Origin: Ilumatobacter sp.
GTDB lineage: Bacteria; Actinomycetota; Acidimicrobiia; Acidimicrobiales; Ilumatobacteraceae
Direction: 5' to 3'
DNA: 42,742 nt
Assembly: GCA_020439405.1 (NCBI GenBank)
Contig: JAGQSS010000003.1
Location: 12,623 to 55,364 of the forward strand
Numbering within the stretch: position 1 is the first letter of the stretch; each line of letters begins with the position of its first letter. The position numbers and the translations under genes were made by a program. Positions 24,296 to 32,430 of this stretch are shown piece after piece. The notes below the pieces were generated by a model that worked only from the letters and a program-made list of their open reading frames with translations, made no database searches and was not told the origin of the DNA.

Positions 24296-25153
24296 ATGTC
24301 CATCACCGCCAAGATCCGAGCGAACCAGCCGCCCGCTCGCGCCGACGTCGTGCCGCTTCGACATTGGGGTCGTGGTGTCTTCGCCGTCGTCGTCGCGATC
24401 ACCGTCGTGGTCATCGTCAACAGTCTCGCGACCAACCCGAACATCGAGTGGTCGATCGTCGGCGATTACCTGTTCGACCACAACATCCTGCGCGGCCTCC
24501 GCAAGACGCTGGAGATGACCGTGCTCGGAACGATCTTCGCCACCGCCCTGGCGGTCGTGATCGCGGTCATGCGACTCTCGCCCAGCAAGATCATCTCCGG
24601 AACGGCGGCCGCGTACGCATTCTTCTTCCGTGGTATCCCGCTGATCGTGCTGCTCATCCTGATCGGCAACCTCGGACTCTTCTTCAAGAACTTCACCGTC
24701 GCGATCCCCTTTACCGACATCACGTTCTGGTCACGCCCGGTCCGTGACGTCATGACCCCGTTCCGGGCCTCGGTTCTCGGCCTGTCCCTCGCCGGCTCGG
24801 GCTACATGTCGGAGATCGTGCGAGGTGGACTCCTCGCCGTCGGCCGTGGACAGCACGAGGCGGCAAAGGCGATCGGACTCACGTCCGGTAGGACGCTTCG
24901 GTACATCGTGCTCCCCCAAGCCCTCCGGGTCATCGTCCCGCCTCTCGGCAACGAGCTCATCGCGATGCTGAAGGCATCGGCGATCGTGTCGGTCATCGCG
25001 GGTGGCGACCTCTTGACCGTTGCGCTCGGCATCTCCGGTCGGAACTTCCGAACGATCGAGATGCTCATCGTCGCGACGATCTGGTACCTCCTGGTCATCG
25101 TCGTGTTGTCGATCGGCCAGTACTTCGTGGAACGAAAGGTTGCGGAGCGATGA
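24296..25153 (+). CDS. ABC importer permease (polar amino acid type)
   Basis: A 285-residue inner-membrane permease of the HisM/GltK family. A signal-like helix ([19 protein letters not shown]) comes first, then [33 protein letters not shown], and the coupling EAA loop [32 protein letters not shown], which contacts the ATPase. ATG 24296 was chosen because GAGGAGA lies about eight bases upstream; an earlier GTG at 24218 overlaps the SBP stop but has no such site. It overlaps the ATPase gene by ATGA. Confidence 0.9.
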   Translation: MSITAKIRANQPPARADVVPLRHWGRGVFAVVVAITVVVIVNSLATNPNIEWSIVGDYLFDHNILRGLRKTLEMTVLGTIFATALAVVIAVMRLSPSKIISGTAAAYAFFFRGIPLIVLLILIGNLGLFFKNFTVAIPFTDITFWSRPVRDVMTPFRASVLGLSLAGSGYMSEIVRGGLLAVGRGQHEAAKAIGLTSGRTLRYIVLPQALRVIVPPLGNELIAMLKASAIVSVIAGGDLLTVALGISGRNFRTIEMLIVATIWYLLVIVVLSIGQYFVERKVAER

Positions 25154-26010
25154 CCGAGGACGCGATGACAAAGGAACCCATGACGGACGACGCGATGACG
25201 GACCCATCGACAGCAGATCCGTCGACAACGGACTCGGCCGCGACCCCGATGGTGACCCTCAGGGGTGTCTGCAAGCACTTCGGGCATCACCAGGTCCTGT
25301 ACGACGTGGATCTCACCGTCCCGCGGGGCGAGACGTTGTGCATCATCGGCCCGTCGGGTTCCGGCAAGAGCACGATGTTGCGGTGCATCAACCACCTCGA
25401 AGACATCTCTGCCGGACAGGTGTGCGTCGACGGCAATCTGATCGGGTATCGGCTCCGTTCCGACGGCCGTCTCCACGAACTCCATCACCGCCGCGCCGCC
25501 GAGCAGCGCCTCGGCATCGGCATGGTGTTCCAGCACTTCAACCTGTTCCCGCACATGACCGCGCTCGAGAACGTAACGCTCGGCCCGATCAAGGCCAAGG
25601 GCGTCGCGAAGTCGGAGATCGAACCGTACGCCCGCCAACTCCTCGAGCGGGTCGGTCTGGGCGACAAGGTGACGGCCTACCCATCCCAGCTGTCCGGCGG
25701 CCAGCAGCAGCGAGTTGCGATCGCACGAGCGATGGCGATGCGTCCGCCACTGATCCTGTTCGACGAGCCGACGAGCGCGCTCGACCCCGAACTCGTCGGC
25801 GAGGTCCTCGACGTGATGAAGGATCTGGCCCGCACCGGTGGCATCACGCTCATCGTCGTGACCCACGAGATGGGATTCGCGCGGGAGGTCGCCGATCGTG
25901 TGATCTTCATGGATGCCGGCCGCATCGTCGAGGAAGGGACGCCGGCCGAGGTGCTCGGCGACCCGCAGCACGCTCGCACTCGGAGCTTCCTGTCGGCGGT
26001 GCTGCACTGA
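25150..26010 (+). CDS. ABC importer ATPase (polar amino acid type)
   Basis: A 286-residue ATPase with complete motifs: Walker [11 protein letters not shown] loop [18 protein letters not shown], signature [16 protein letters not shown], Walker [14 protein letters not shown] and the switch His in VVTHEMGFA. The [12 protein letters not shown] stretch is characteristic of GlnQ/HisP-type ATPases. The first 30 residues are a six-fold five-residue repeat ([30 protein letters not shown]), unusual for the family; four in-frame ATGs lie there, so the start could be later. ATGA overlap with the permease supports 25150. Confidence 0.92.
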   Translation: MTEDAMTKEPMTDDAMTDPSTADPSTTDSAATPMVTLRGVCKHFGHHQVLYDVDLTVPRGETLCIIGPSGSGKSTMLRCINHLEDISAGQVCVDGNLIGYRLRSDGRLHELHHRRAAEQRLGIGMVFQHFNLFPHMTALENVTLGPIKAKGVAKSEIEPYARQLLERVGLGDKVTAYPSQLSGGQQQRVAIARAMAMRPPLILFDEPTSALDPELVGEVLDVMKDLARTGGITLIVVTHEMGFAREVADRVIFMDAGRIVEEGTPAEVLGDPQHARTRSFLSAVLH

Positions 26011-26756
26011 TGTCCGATCGCATCGCCTTCGTCGCCGGCGCCAGCGGCAGCCTCGGCCCGACCTTGTGCCGATCGTTGGCCGCGGAGGGATTCTCGGTCG
26101 TCGCGCACGCGCACTCGAATGGTGGCGCCGTCGACGGGATCGTCGACAGCCTCGACGGTGATCATCTCGCCGTCGTCGGAGAACTTGCGTCCGACGACGG
26201 GCCGTCGGAGCCTGTGTCCAGAGCGATCGAACGGTTCGGCCGTGTCGACGTACTCGTCAACGCCGCACACCCGCCGTGGCGGTCGGCGGCACAGGTCGCC
26301 GACCTGTCGCTCGGCGATCTGAGTGATCAGCTCACCGGCGTCGTCACGCACGCCGCCGTGTGCCGTGATGTGCTTCCCTCGATGCGTTCAAGTGGTGGCG
26401 GACGGATCGTCTTCGTGGCGGGCGCACTGATGCGGCGCCCGGCAGCCGGCTTCTCCGCGTACGGCGCCGCCAAGGCGGCCGCAGCGACGCTCACGCGATA
26501 CATCGCGCTGGAGGAGGGCCGGTACGGCATCACGGCGAACATCGTCGCGCCGGGTCGGATCGTCGACCCGAACGAACCCGAGGACATCCCCCCCGACAAG
26601 CAACAACTCGCCGAGGAACTCCGGCGACGCCTCGCCCTCGGTGCCTTCCCGTCGCCCGACGACGTAGCCAACACGATCGTCTCCCTCGTTCGGCACGAGG
26701 GGCGAGCCCTGACGGGGCAGACGGTCTGGGTCACCGGTGGTGAACCGATCGAGTGA
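26010..26756 (+). CDS. short-chain dehydrogenase/reductase-like protein
   Basis: A 248-residue Rossmann-fold SDR. AGASGSLG is the nucleotide-binding glycine motif, VLVNAAHPPW corresponds to the NNAG strand, YGAAKAA holds Tyr and Lys of the active site, and IVAPGRIVDPNEP follows. The catalytic Ser, expected 13 residues before the Tyr, appears to be Gly (VAGALMRRPAAGFSAY), so it may be a weak or altered reductase. It overlaps the ATPase stop (TGATG). A role oxidising or reducing a pathway alcohol or ketone is plausible from context. Confidence 0.85.
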   Translation: MSDRIAFVAGASGSLGPTLCRSLAAEGFSVVAHAHSNGGAVDGIVDSLDGDHLAVVGELASDDGPSEPVSRAIERFGRVDVLVNAAHPPWRSAAQVADLSLGDLSDQLTGVVTHAAVCRDVLPSMRSSGGGRIVFVAGALMRRPAAGFSAYGAAKAAAATLTRYIALEEGRYGITANIVAPGRIVDPNEPEDIPPDKQQLAEELRRRLALGAFPSPDDVANTIVSLVRHEGRALTGQTVWVTGGEPIE

Positions 26757-26796
26757 ACGATTCCCGAACCCCGAGCCGACGCCACAGGAGCACATT

Positions 26797-28056
26797 ATGA
26801 GCCCAGCAGACACCACGACCGACGACGCGACCTTCGACAGGGTCGAGTTGAAGGAACCGACGAGCGCCGATGCGGTGATCTACAACACGCGCGCGCTGGC
26901 CGGACTGATCGCGGAGGAAGCCGACGCGATCGAAGAGGTCGCGAAACTGACCGACCGGGCGGCGCTCGCCATGCGGCGGGCCGGTGTGTTCGAGATGGGC
27001 TTCCCGGCCTCCCGTGGTGGACTCGAGATGACGCTCGAACAGCAAGTCCAGGTCGTCGCCGAGATCGCAGCGGTCGATGCGTCCGCGGGATGGAACGTCG
27101 GCGTCCTCAACGCGGGCGGCTTTTACGCCGGCCGGCTGTCGGAGCAGACCTTCGCCGAGCTCTACCCGACCACCGACCGTCCGACGAGTGGTTCCTTCCA
27201 TCCTCGTGGCCGAGCGGTCCAGACCGATGGCGGCTATCTCGTCTCCGGGCACTGGGACTGGGGCAGCGGCAGCTACACCGCCGATCACGTGGTGGGGGGC
27301 TGCCTCGTGTTCGACGCGGACGGCGCCGAGGTCATCGGGAGCAACGGTCAGCAGATGCTGATCGGCGCGTGGCTTCCGCCGGAGGCCATCGAACCGCTGG
27401 ACAACTGGCAAACGCTCGGCGTGTGCGGCTCGGGGAGTACCTCGTACCGGATCACGGAGCCGGCGTTCGTCCCCGTCGAGCACACGTTCGATCGCGAGGC
27501 GCCGTTCGATCCGGACGCCGATCCGCTCAACAAGACGGTCACGGCGTGTCACTACGCGTTGAGTGGTGTCGTGCTCGGGATCGCTCGCCACGCGGTCAAT
27601 CTCGCCGGGGAGGCGGTCCGTGTCAAAGGGAGCGCTCGCGGGCCCGACAGCGCGACGCTCCAGATGCTCGGCCAGGCGATCGGCGAGGTCGACTTCGCCT
27701 ACTCCGGTGTGCGCGAGATCGCGCGGATGAGCGACGAGATCCTATTCACCGACGGTGCCGTGATGACACCGTGGCAGCAGGCTCGCATGACAGCGGCGAA
27801 CGCGACCGCAGCCAATGCGCTCCGTCGAGTGCTTCCGGTGTGCACCGAACTGGCCGGTTCGCGCCACATCATGGACGATCATCCGATGCAGCGGGTGCTG
27901 CGCGACGGCAACTCGGCGCTGGCCCACGCCGGAGCGAAGCAAATGTTGTTCGCCTTCCACGCGCAAGCGCTGGTCGACGACTCGACGACCGGATTCACGA
28001 TCGGGGATGATCCCGTCGACGCCGGCTTCCGGTCGATGCGCCGGTGGAGCGTCTGA
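26797..28056 (+). CDS. acyl-CoA dehydrogenase-like (group D) flavin monooxygenase, paralogue 2
   Basis: A 419-residue paralogue of the gene at 13722, sharing GFYAGRLSEQTFAELYP, GSFHPRGRA, GGYLVSGHWDWGSGS, CGSGSTSYRI and GIARHA. Both belong with two-component monooxygenases rather than true acyl-CoA dehydrogenases. CAGGAG six bases before ATG 26797 fixes the start. It lies between the SDR gene and two small TIGR04076 genes and overlaps the first of these by TGATG. It may oxidise a later or different intermediate from paralogue 1. No flavin reductase is present in the window. Confidence 0.82.
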   Translation: MSPADTTTDDATFDRVELKEPTSADAVIYNTRALAGLIAEEADAIEEVAKLTDRAALAMRRAGVFEMGFPASRGGLEMTLEQQVQVVAEIAAVDASAGWNVGVLNAGGFYAGRLSEQTFAELYPTTDRPTSGSFHPRGRAVQTDGGYLVSGHWDWGSGSYTADHVVGGCLVFDADGAEVIGSNGQQMLIGAWLPPEAIEPLDNWQTLGVCGSGSTSYRITEPAFVPVEHTFDREAPFDPDADPLNKTVTACHYALSGVVLGIARHAVNLAGEAVRVKGSARGPDSATLQMLGQAIGEVDFAYSGVREIARMSDEILFTDGAVMTPWQQARMTAANATAANALRRVLPVCTELAGSRHIMDDHPMQRVLRDGNSALAHAGAKQMLFAFHAQALVDDSTTGFTIGDDPVDAGFRSMRRWSV

Positions 28057-28358
28057 TGGCTGAGCCCGTCGAGTCGGCGGTTCAGCCGGGTGCGCGGCGC
28101 CTGCGAGTCGTCGTGGAGCGTGCCGATGCGCCGACGTGTTCGATCAGCATCGGCGATTGGTTCGAGATCGACGGCAGTCGTCTCCGCACTCCGAACGGCC
28201 CGTTCTGTCCGTACGCCATCGCCGCGGTCATTCCGGTGCTCCCGCTTCGACAGGGTGATCTGCCGGCCGACGACTGGCTCGTCCGCAAGCCGTACATCTG
28301 CTGCCCCGATGCTCGCGAGAACGTCGTGATGCGGATCGTGGGAGAGGACCGACAGTGA
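28056..28358 (+). CDS. TIGR04076 family protein, copy 1
   Basis: A 100-residue protein with the family pattern: RLRVVVERADAPTCSISIGD, FEIDGSRLRTPNGPFCPYAI, PVLPLRQGDLP and CCPDARENVVMRI. Conserved cysteines (CPYA and CCPD) suggest metal or cofactor binding, but family function is unknown. ATG 28056 overlaps the monooxygenase stop, and the end overlaps copy 2 (GTGA). Side-by-side copies suggest a heteromer serving the neighbouring monooxygenase. Confidence 0.78.
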   Translation: MAEPVESAVQPGARRLRVVVERADAPTCSISIGDWFEIDGSRLRTPNGPFCPYAIAAVIPVLPLRQGDLPADDWLVRKPYICCPDARENVVMRIVGEDRQ

Positions 28359-28648
28359 GCGGGTCGGTGATTCGCTGCACGGTGGAGTCGATGAACTACT
28401 CGGCGTGCGGGCTCGAGGTCGGTGACTCGTTCGAGATCGACGAGGATGGCCTCGTCGTGCGAGCCCCCGAAGGGTTCTGCTACTTCGCGATCGCGTCGGT
28501 GCTTCCGCTCGTCAGCGGACGGATCGGCGGTGGCGGCGATGCGTGGCTCGATCAGCGTCCCCTGGTCGCCTGTCCCGACCCTCCGGAGGCGCTCCACATG
28601 AGGCTGGAACGCGTCGAACGCCCGGCGAACGCCAATCCCCACGAGTGA
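28355..28648 (+). CDS. TIGR04076 family protein, copy 2
   Basis: A 97-residue paralogue of copy 1: VIRCTVESMNYSACGLEVGD, FEIDEDGLVVRAPEGFCYFA, ASVLPLVSGRIGGG and ACPDPPEALHMRLERV. CPYA is changed to CYFA and CCPD to ACPD, so each copy keeps a different subset of the cysteines. It starts at GTG overlapping copy 1 and ends eight bases before the convergent Lrp gene, closing the plus-strand run that began at 12717. Confidence 0.75.
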   Translation: MSGSVIRCTVESMNYSACGLEVGDSFEIDEDGLVVRAPEGFCYFAIASVLPLVSGRIGGGGDAWLDQRPLVACPDPPEALHMRLERVERPANANPHE

Positions 28649-28656
28649 CCGGGTCG

Positions 28657-29115
28657 TCAGGTGGCGTCGTCGTACCGCTCGACCGGCTTCCAGAGCAGCG
28701 GGCTGGACAGAACCATCGAACTCGACGGTCGACCGAACTCGGCGAGGGCGTCGATGACCCGCTCGAAATGTTCGATCGATCGCGCTCTCAACCGGAGGAT
28801 CGAGCACGTGTCGCCCGTGACCCGGTTGATCGACATGATCTCGGGCCACTCGGGGACGGCGGGGTCGCGAAGGACGCACCTCGGACCGTGGCAGGACATG
28901 CGGACGATCCCGTGCACGGTCCAGCCGAGCGCGGTGGCGTCGACGACCGCCCGGTATCCGACGACGATACCGGCGTCCTCGAGTCGCCGGACCCGGTCGG
29001 CGACGGCGGGAGGCGAGAGGTGGACGCGTCGTCCGAGCTCGCTGTACGAGAGTCGTGCGTCCTCCTGGAGTGCCGTGAGGATCGCCCAGTTCGTGCCGTC
29101 CATGTCGACTTCCAT
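28657..29115 (-). CDS. Lrp/AsnC-family transcriptional regulator
   Basis: A 152-residue regulator. The N-terminal winged helix reads DGTNWAILTALQEDARLSYSEL, then GRRVHLSPPAVADRVRRLEDAGIV. The C-terminal RAM domain (TVHGIVRMS, INRVTGDTCSILRLRARSIEHFERVIDAL) normally binds an amino acid and forms octamers. It is divergent from the ABM gene at 29293 and convergent with the preceding block, so it probably controls the second block and possibly the whole cluster. ATG 29115 follows AAGGGG; ATG 29103 is an alternative. An amino-acid-like effector fits the importer type and the aminotransferase. Confidence 0.9.
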   Translation of the reverse strand: MEVDMDGTNWAILTALQEDARLSYSELGRRVHLSPPAVADRVRRLEDAGIVVGYRAVVDATALGWTVHGIVRMSCHGPRCVLRDPAVPEWPEIMSINRVTGDTCSILRLRARSIEHFERVIDALAEFGRPSSSMVLSSPLLWKPVERYDDAT

Positions 29116-29199
29116 CTCGATCGGCCCCTTTCAAATCGATCGTTCGCGAGGCTCAGTTGCCGCTGATGCCGCGTTGCAGACGCTACATCACATTCACTT

Positions 29200-29249
29200 C
29201 CAATGCATATTGGCCGAAGGGTCGACAGAGATAAAGGTACGAAAGTACC
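29200..29249. promoter_or_regulatory. two palindromes in the Lrp/ABM divergent promoter region
   Basis: Between the divergent genes are CCAATGCATATTGG (29200-29213; arms CCAAT and ATTGG) and GGTACGAAAGTACC (29236-29249; arms GGTAC and GTACC). They are 22 bases apart, the local sequence is AT-richer than average, and both precede the ABM start at 29293. Lrp-type regulators often bind several spaced sites in such a region. The palindromes are seen; which regulator uses them is inferred. Confidence 0.45.
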
Positions 29250-29292
29250 GTCCACGGTGGGCCCTCGCGGTCCCTGACGAGAGGAGCCGAGC

Positions 29293-29586
29293 ATGATCAT
29301 CATCCACGGGTGGGCCGACATCGAGCCCGCACAGCGTGACCGGGTCGCGGAAGCGGCCGTGGCCCTCGAGGCCAAGTCGCTGACCGAGCCGGGCAACATC
29401 CACTACGGCTTGGCCTGGAGCGTCGAACGTCCGAATCGCCTCTGCCTCATCGAGGTCTGGACCGACGCCGCCGCGCATCGGACGCATAGCGAGGAGCCCA
29501 ACGTTCGCGCGTTCAGCCAACTTGCGTCCGAGTCTTGTGTCGAACCTCCGACGTTCCACCGGTACGAGGGCCAGCCCGACTCATGA
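29293..29586 (+). CDS. antibiotic biosynthesis monooxygenase (ABM)-domain protein
   Basis: A 97-residue ferredoxin-like ABM-domain protein. Family features are MIIIHGWADIEPAQRDRVAE at the start, EPGNIHYGLAWSVERPNRLC, LIEVWTDAAAHRTHSEEPNV and the closing PPTFHRYEG. ABM proteins are small dimers that oxidise quinol-type compounds without cofactor or bind unstable intermediates. It is the first gene of the second plus-strand block and overlaps the aminotransferase gene by ATGA. Here it might oxidise a hydroquinone-like intermediate, which is inference. Confidence 0.8.
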   Translation: MIIIHGWADIEPAQRDRVAEAAVALEAKSLTEPGNIHYGLAWSVERPNRLCLIEVWTDAAAHRTHSEEPNVRAFSQLASESCVEPPTFHRYEGQPDS

Positions 29587-30656
29587 GCACGACCCAGCGG
29601 GTCGACCCGGTCGCGGCGCTGGCGCGCGTTCGCGGGTACGTGGCGGGCCGGACCGCGACCGGTGGGCAGACGGCGATCAAGTTGTCGTCGAACGAGCTGG
29701 CGTTCGGGCCGTTGCCGTCCGTCGAGCGAGCGCTCACTGCCGCGATCGGTGACGTCAACCGGTATCCCCTGCCGCGCGCCGAGGATCTCCAGGCGAGCCT
29801 CGCCGCCGTGCTCGACGTCGCTGTCGACGAGGTGGCCGTCGGAGCAGGATCATCTGGCCTCTTGTGGCAGCTGATCGCGGCGTTCGTCGAACCCGGGGAC
29901 CGGATCGTCCTCCACACGCCGAACTTCGAGGCCTACCCGATCGCGGCGGGGCTCGCGAGCGCGCCAACGATCGACGTGCCGCTCGTCGACTGCACGAGCG
30001 ACGTCGACCGATTGATCGACGCCGTCGACGATCACACGAAGCTCGTGGTCCTCACGAATCCGCACAACCCGACCGGCACCGCGGTCGGGGCTCGCGAGAT
30101 CGGACACCTGGTCGACGCGGTCGCCGACCGAGCGTTGGTACTGCTCGACGAGGCGTACATCGAGTTCGCCGGCGGTCCGGGCGCGGACCACTGGTGGCGC
30201 CGGCACCCCAACGTCGTCGTGCTGCGGACCTTCTCGAAGGCGTACGGTCTCGCCGCCTTGCGCGTGGGGTACGCACTCGCCGATCCTGCCGTCGTGTCTG
30301 CTCTCGGCCTAACCGCGCCCCCGTTCACCGTCAGCCGGCTTGCCAGCGCTGCCGCCGAAGCGTCGCTCGCGGCATCAGCGGAACTCGCTGAGCGTGTCGA
30401 GTCCGTCTGCTCGGAACGCGACCGTGTGACCAACCGGCTGCGAGCGCTCGGCGTGGGTGTTCCCGAGAGTGCCGCCAACTTCGTGTTCCTCCCGGCCGCC
30501 GACATTCCCGACACCTTCGTCGATGATCTCGAGCGGGCCGGTGTTCTCGTCCGCCCGATCGGCTCACTCGGCGTGCGAGTCACCGTCGGCACCGTTCCGG
30601 AGAACGACCGGTTCCTCCAGGAATGCGCGACGATCTTGGGTGACGGCGCACGATGA
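29583..30656 (+). CDS. HisC-like PLP aminotransferase (histidinol-phosphate/aromatic type)
   Basis: A 357-residue fold-type I aminotransferase. IKLSSNELAFGPLPSVERAL and NRYPLPRAEDLQASLA are typical HisC starts. NPHNPTGT, LLDEAYIEF, then FSKAYGLAALRVGY (with the PLP Lys in FSK) and GVRVTVGTVPENDRFL complete the core. Actinobacterial relatives include phenylalanine and aromatic aminotransferases as well as HisC. Its place between ABM and the meta-pathway hydratase, away from any histidine genes, points to transamination of a pathway amino acid or its aromatic keto acid. It is ATGA-coupled on both sides. Confidence 0.88.
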   Translation: MSTTQRVDPVAALARVRGYVAGRTATGGQTAIKLSSNELAFGPLPSVERALTAAIGDVNRYPLPRAEDLQASLAAVLDVAVDEVAVGAGSSGLLWQLIAAFVEPGDRIVLHTPNFEAYPIAAGLASAPTIDVPLVDCTSDVDRLIDAVDDHTKLVVLTNPHNPTGTAVGAREIGHLVDAVADRALVLLDEAYIEFAGGPGADHWWRRHPNVVVLRTFSKAYGLAALRVGYALADPAVVSALGLTAPPFTVSRLASAAAEASLAASAELAERVESVCSERDRVTNRLRALGVGVPESAANFVFLPAADIPDTFVDDLERAGVLVRPIGSLGVRVTVGTVPENDRFLQECATILGDGAR

Positions 30657-31468
30657 GCGTGGTGCCGACCTCGTCGATCGAGCGGGCGGCCGCACGCCTG
30701 CTCCACGCTGCCCGAACACGCACGCCCTGCACACCGGTTCGTGATCTGATCGGGTCGACGAATCTCCGCGCCGCCTACGCGGTACAAGCTCGGCTGACCG
30801 AGGAACGGCTTGCCTCCGGCAGCACGGCGGTTGGACGCAAAATCGGCCTCACGTCACCCGCCGTACAGGAGCAGCTCGGCGTGTCGCAACCGGATCTCGG
30901 CGTCTTGTTCGACGACATGATGATTGTCGACGGGACGACGGTCGACGCAAGAACCTTTCTGCAACCTCGCGTCGAGGCCGAGATCGCCTTCGTGCTCGGT
31001 GACGACCTCGTAAGCGGTCCGCTCGATCGATCCCAGATCCGCGGAGCGCTCGATCACGCGGTCGCCGCCATCGAGATCTGCGACAGTCGCGTCGCAGCGT
31101 GGGACATCACGTTCGGCGACACGGTCGCGGACAACGCCTCTGCCGGAGCGTTCGTATTGGGCGTTGCCCCCCGCTCACTCGCCGACTTCGACCCGGTCGC
31201 GGCGACGATGTCGATGACCATCGACGGCGCCGAAGCGTCCACCGGAAGCGGAGCAGCGTGCCTCGGGGATCCACTCGAAGCGGTCGCATGGCTCGCGCGC
31301 AACTCGCGCGAGCTCGGGGAGCCTCTCCGAGCCGGCGAGATCGTGCTCTCGGGTGCCCTCGGCCCGATGAGGCCGGTCGCAGCCGGCGCCCACGTCACGG
31401 CAGACATCACGGGGCTCGGAACCGTCTCCGTGCGATTCGGTACGACGAAGGAAGGAGACGGCTCGTGA
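30653..31468 (+). CDS. mhpD: 2-hydroxypenta-2,4-dienoate hydratase (2-keto-4-pentenoate hydratase)
   Basis: A 271-residue hydratase/decarboxylase-family enzyme (MhpD/BphH/XylJ type). It adds water to 2-hydroxypenta-2,4-dienoate to give 4-hydroxy-2-oxovalerate. [36 protein letters not shown], the metal-site region [13 protein letters not shown], then [23 protein letters not shown] and [12 protein letters not shown] are characteristic. The order hydratase, dehydrogenase, aldolase in the next genes is the classic lower meta pathway. ATGA overlap precedes it and GTGA follows. Confidence 0.92.
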   Translation: MSVVPTSSIERAAARLLHAARTRTPCTPVRDLIGSTNLRAAYAVQARLTEERLASGSTAVGRKIGLTSPAVQEQLGVSQPDLGVLFDDMMIVDGTTVDARTFLQPRVEAEIAFVLGDDLVSGPLDRSQIRGALDHAVAAIEICDSRVAAWDITFGDTVADNASAGAFVLGVAPRSLADFDPVAATMSMTIDGAEASTGSGAACLGDPLEAVAWLARNSRELGEPLRAGEIVLSGALGPMRPVAAGAHVTADITGLGTVSVRFGTTKEGDGS

Positions 31469-32430
31469 GCGAACGCACGAAAGTGGCGATCATCGGGTCC
31501 GGCAACATCGGGACCGATCTGATGATCAAGGTGATGCGCACTTCCCGTCACCTCGAGATGGGGGCGATGGTCGGTATCGATCCGGCATCCGACGGACTCG
31601 CGCGAGCGAGTCGGATGGGCGTCGCAACGACGTCCGACGGGATCGACGGACTGCTGTCGCTCGACGTCTTCGACGACATCGCACTGGTCTTCGATGCCAC
31701 GTCCGCCGGGGCCCACGAAGTCAACGCCGCGAAGCTCGAGCCATTCGGCAAGCGTCTCATCGACCTCACGCCGGCGGCACTCGGACCGTACGTCGTTCCG
31801 GTCGTCAACCTGGCCGACCATCTCGATGCGCCCAACCTCAACATGGTGACCTGCGGTGGGCAGGCAACGATCCCGATCGTCGCCGCGATCAACACGGTCG
31901 CACCGGTCGCCTACGCCGAGATCGTCGCTTCGATCGCGTCCCGGTCGGCCGGTCCGGGCACCCGCGCCAACATCGACGAGTTCACCGAGACGACCGCCCG
32001 CGCCATCGTGGAAGTCGGCGGCGCCGGCCGCGGCAAGGCGATCATCGTCCTCAACCCGGCCGAGCCACCACTCATCATGCGCGACACCGTGCTGTGCCTG
32101 ATCCGCGCCGCCGACGGCGACGTCGCCGGTCCGATTCGCGATGCGGTCGACCGGATGGTCGCCGACGTCGCCGAGTACGTGCCCGGCTACCGGCTCAAGC
32201 AGCAGGTGCAGATCGCCGAGATCCCGTCCGATCAGCCGATCGAGACCCTGCTCCCGGCCGGATCGAGCCGACCAACGCATCAGGTGTCAGTGTTCGTCGA
32301 GGTCGAGGGAGCAGCCCACTACCTGCCTGCCTATGCAGGGAACCTCGACATCATGACGTCGGCCGCGTTACGGGTCGCCGAGGAGATCGCAGAGCGAGAG
32401 CTCAGCCGAGTGGGAGAGCTCTCGTCATGA
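31465..32430 (+). CDS. mhpF: acetaldehyde dehydrogenase, acylating
   Basis: A 321-residue enzyme that oxidises acetaldehyde to acetyl-CoA with NAD+ and Co[18 protein letters not shown] is the NAD-binding motif; [17 protein letters not shown] holds the catalytic Cys; [16 protein letters not shown] and [13 protein letters not shown] are family segments. It works as a complex with the aldolase encoded next, which channels acetaldehyde to it. GTG 31465 overlaps the hydratase stop, with GAAGGAG eight bases upstream. The order matches bphHJI, mhpDFE and hsaEGF operons. Confidence 0.95.
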   Translation: MSERTKVAIIGSGNIGTDLMIKVMRTSRHLEMGAMVGIDPASDGLARASRMGVATTSDGIDGLLSLDVFDDIALVFDATSAGAHEVNAAKLEPFGKRLIDLTPAALGPYVVPVVNLADHLDAPNLNMVTCGGQATIPIVAAINTVAPVAYAEIVASIASRSAGPGTRANIDEFTETTARAIVEVGGAGRGKAIIVLNPAEPPLIMRDTVLCLIRAADGDVAGPIRDAVDRMVADVAEYVPGYRLKQQVQIAEIPSDQPIETLLPAGSSRPTHQVSVFVEVEGAAHYLPAYAGNLDIMTSAALRVAEEIAERELSRVGELSS

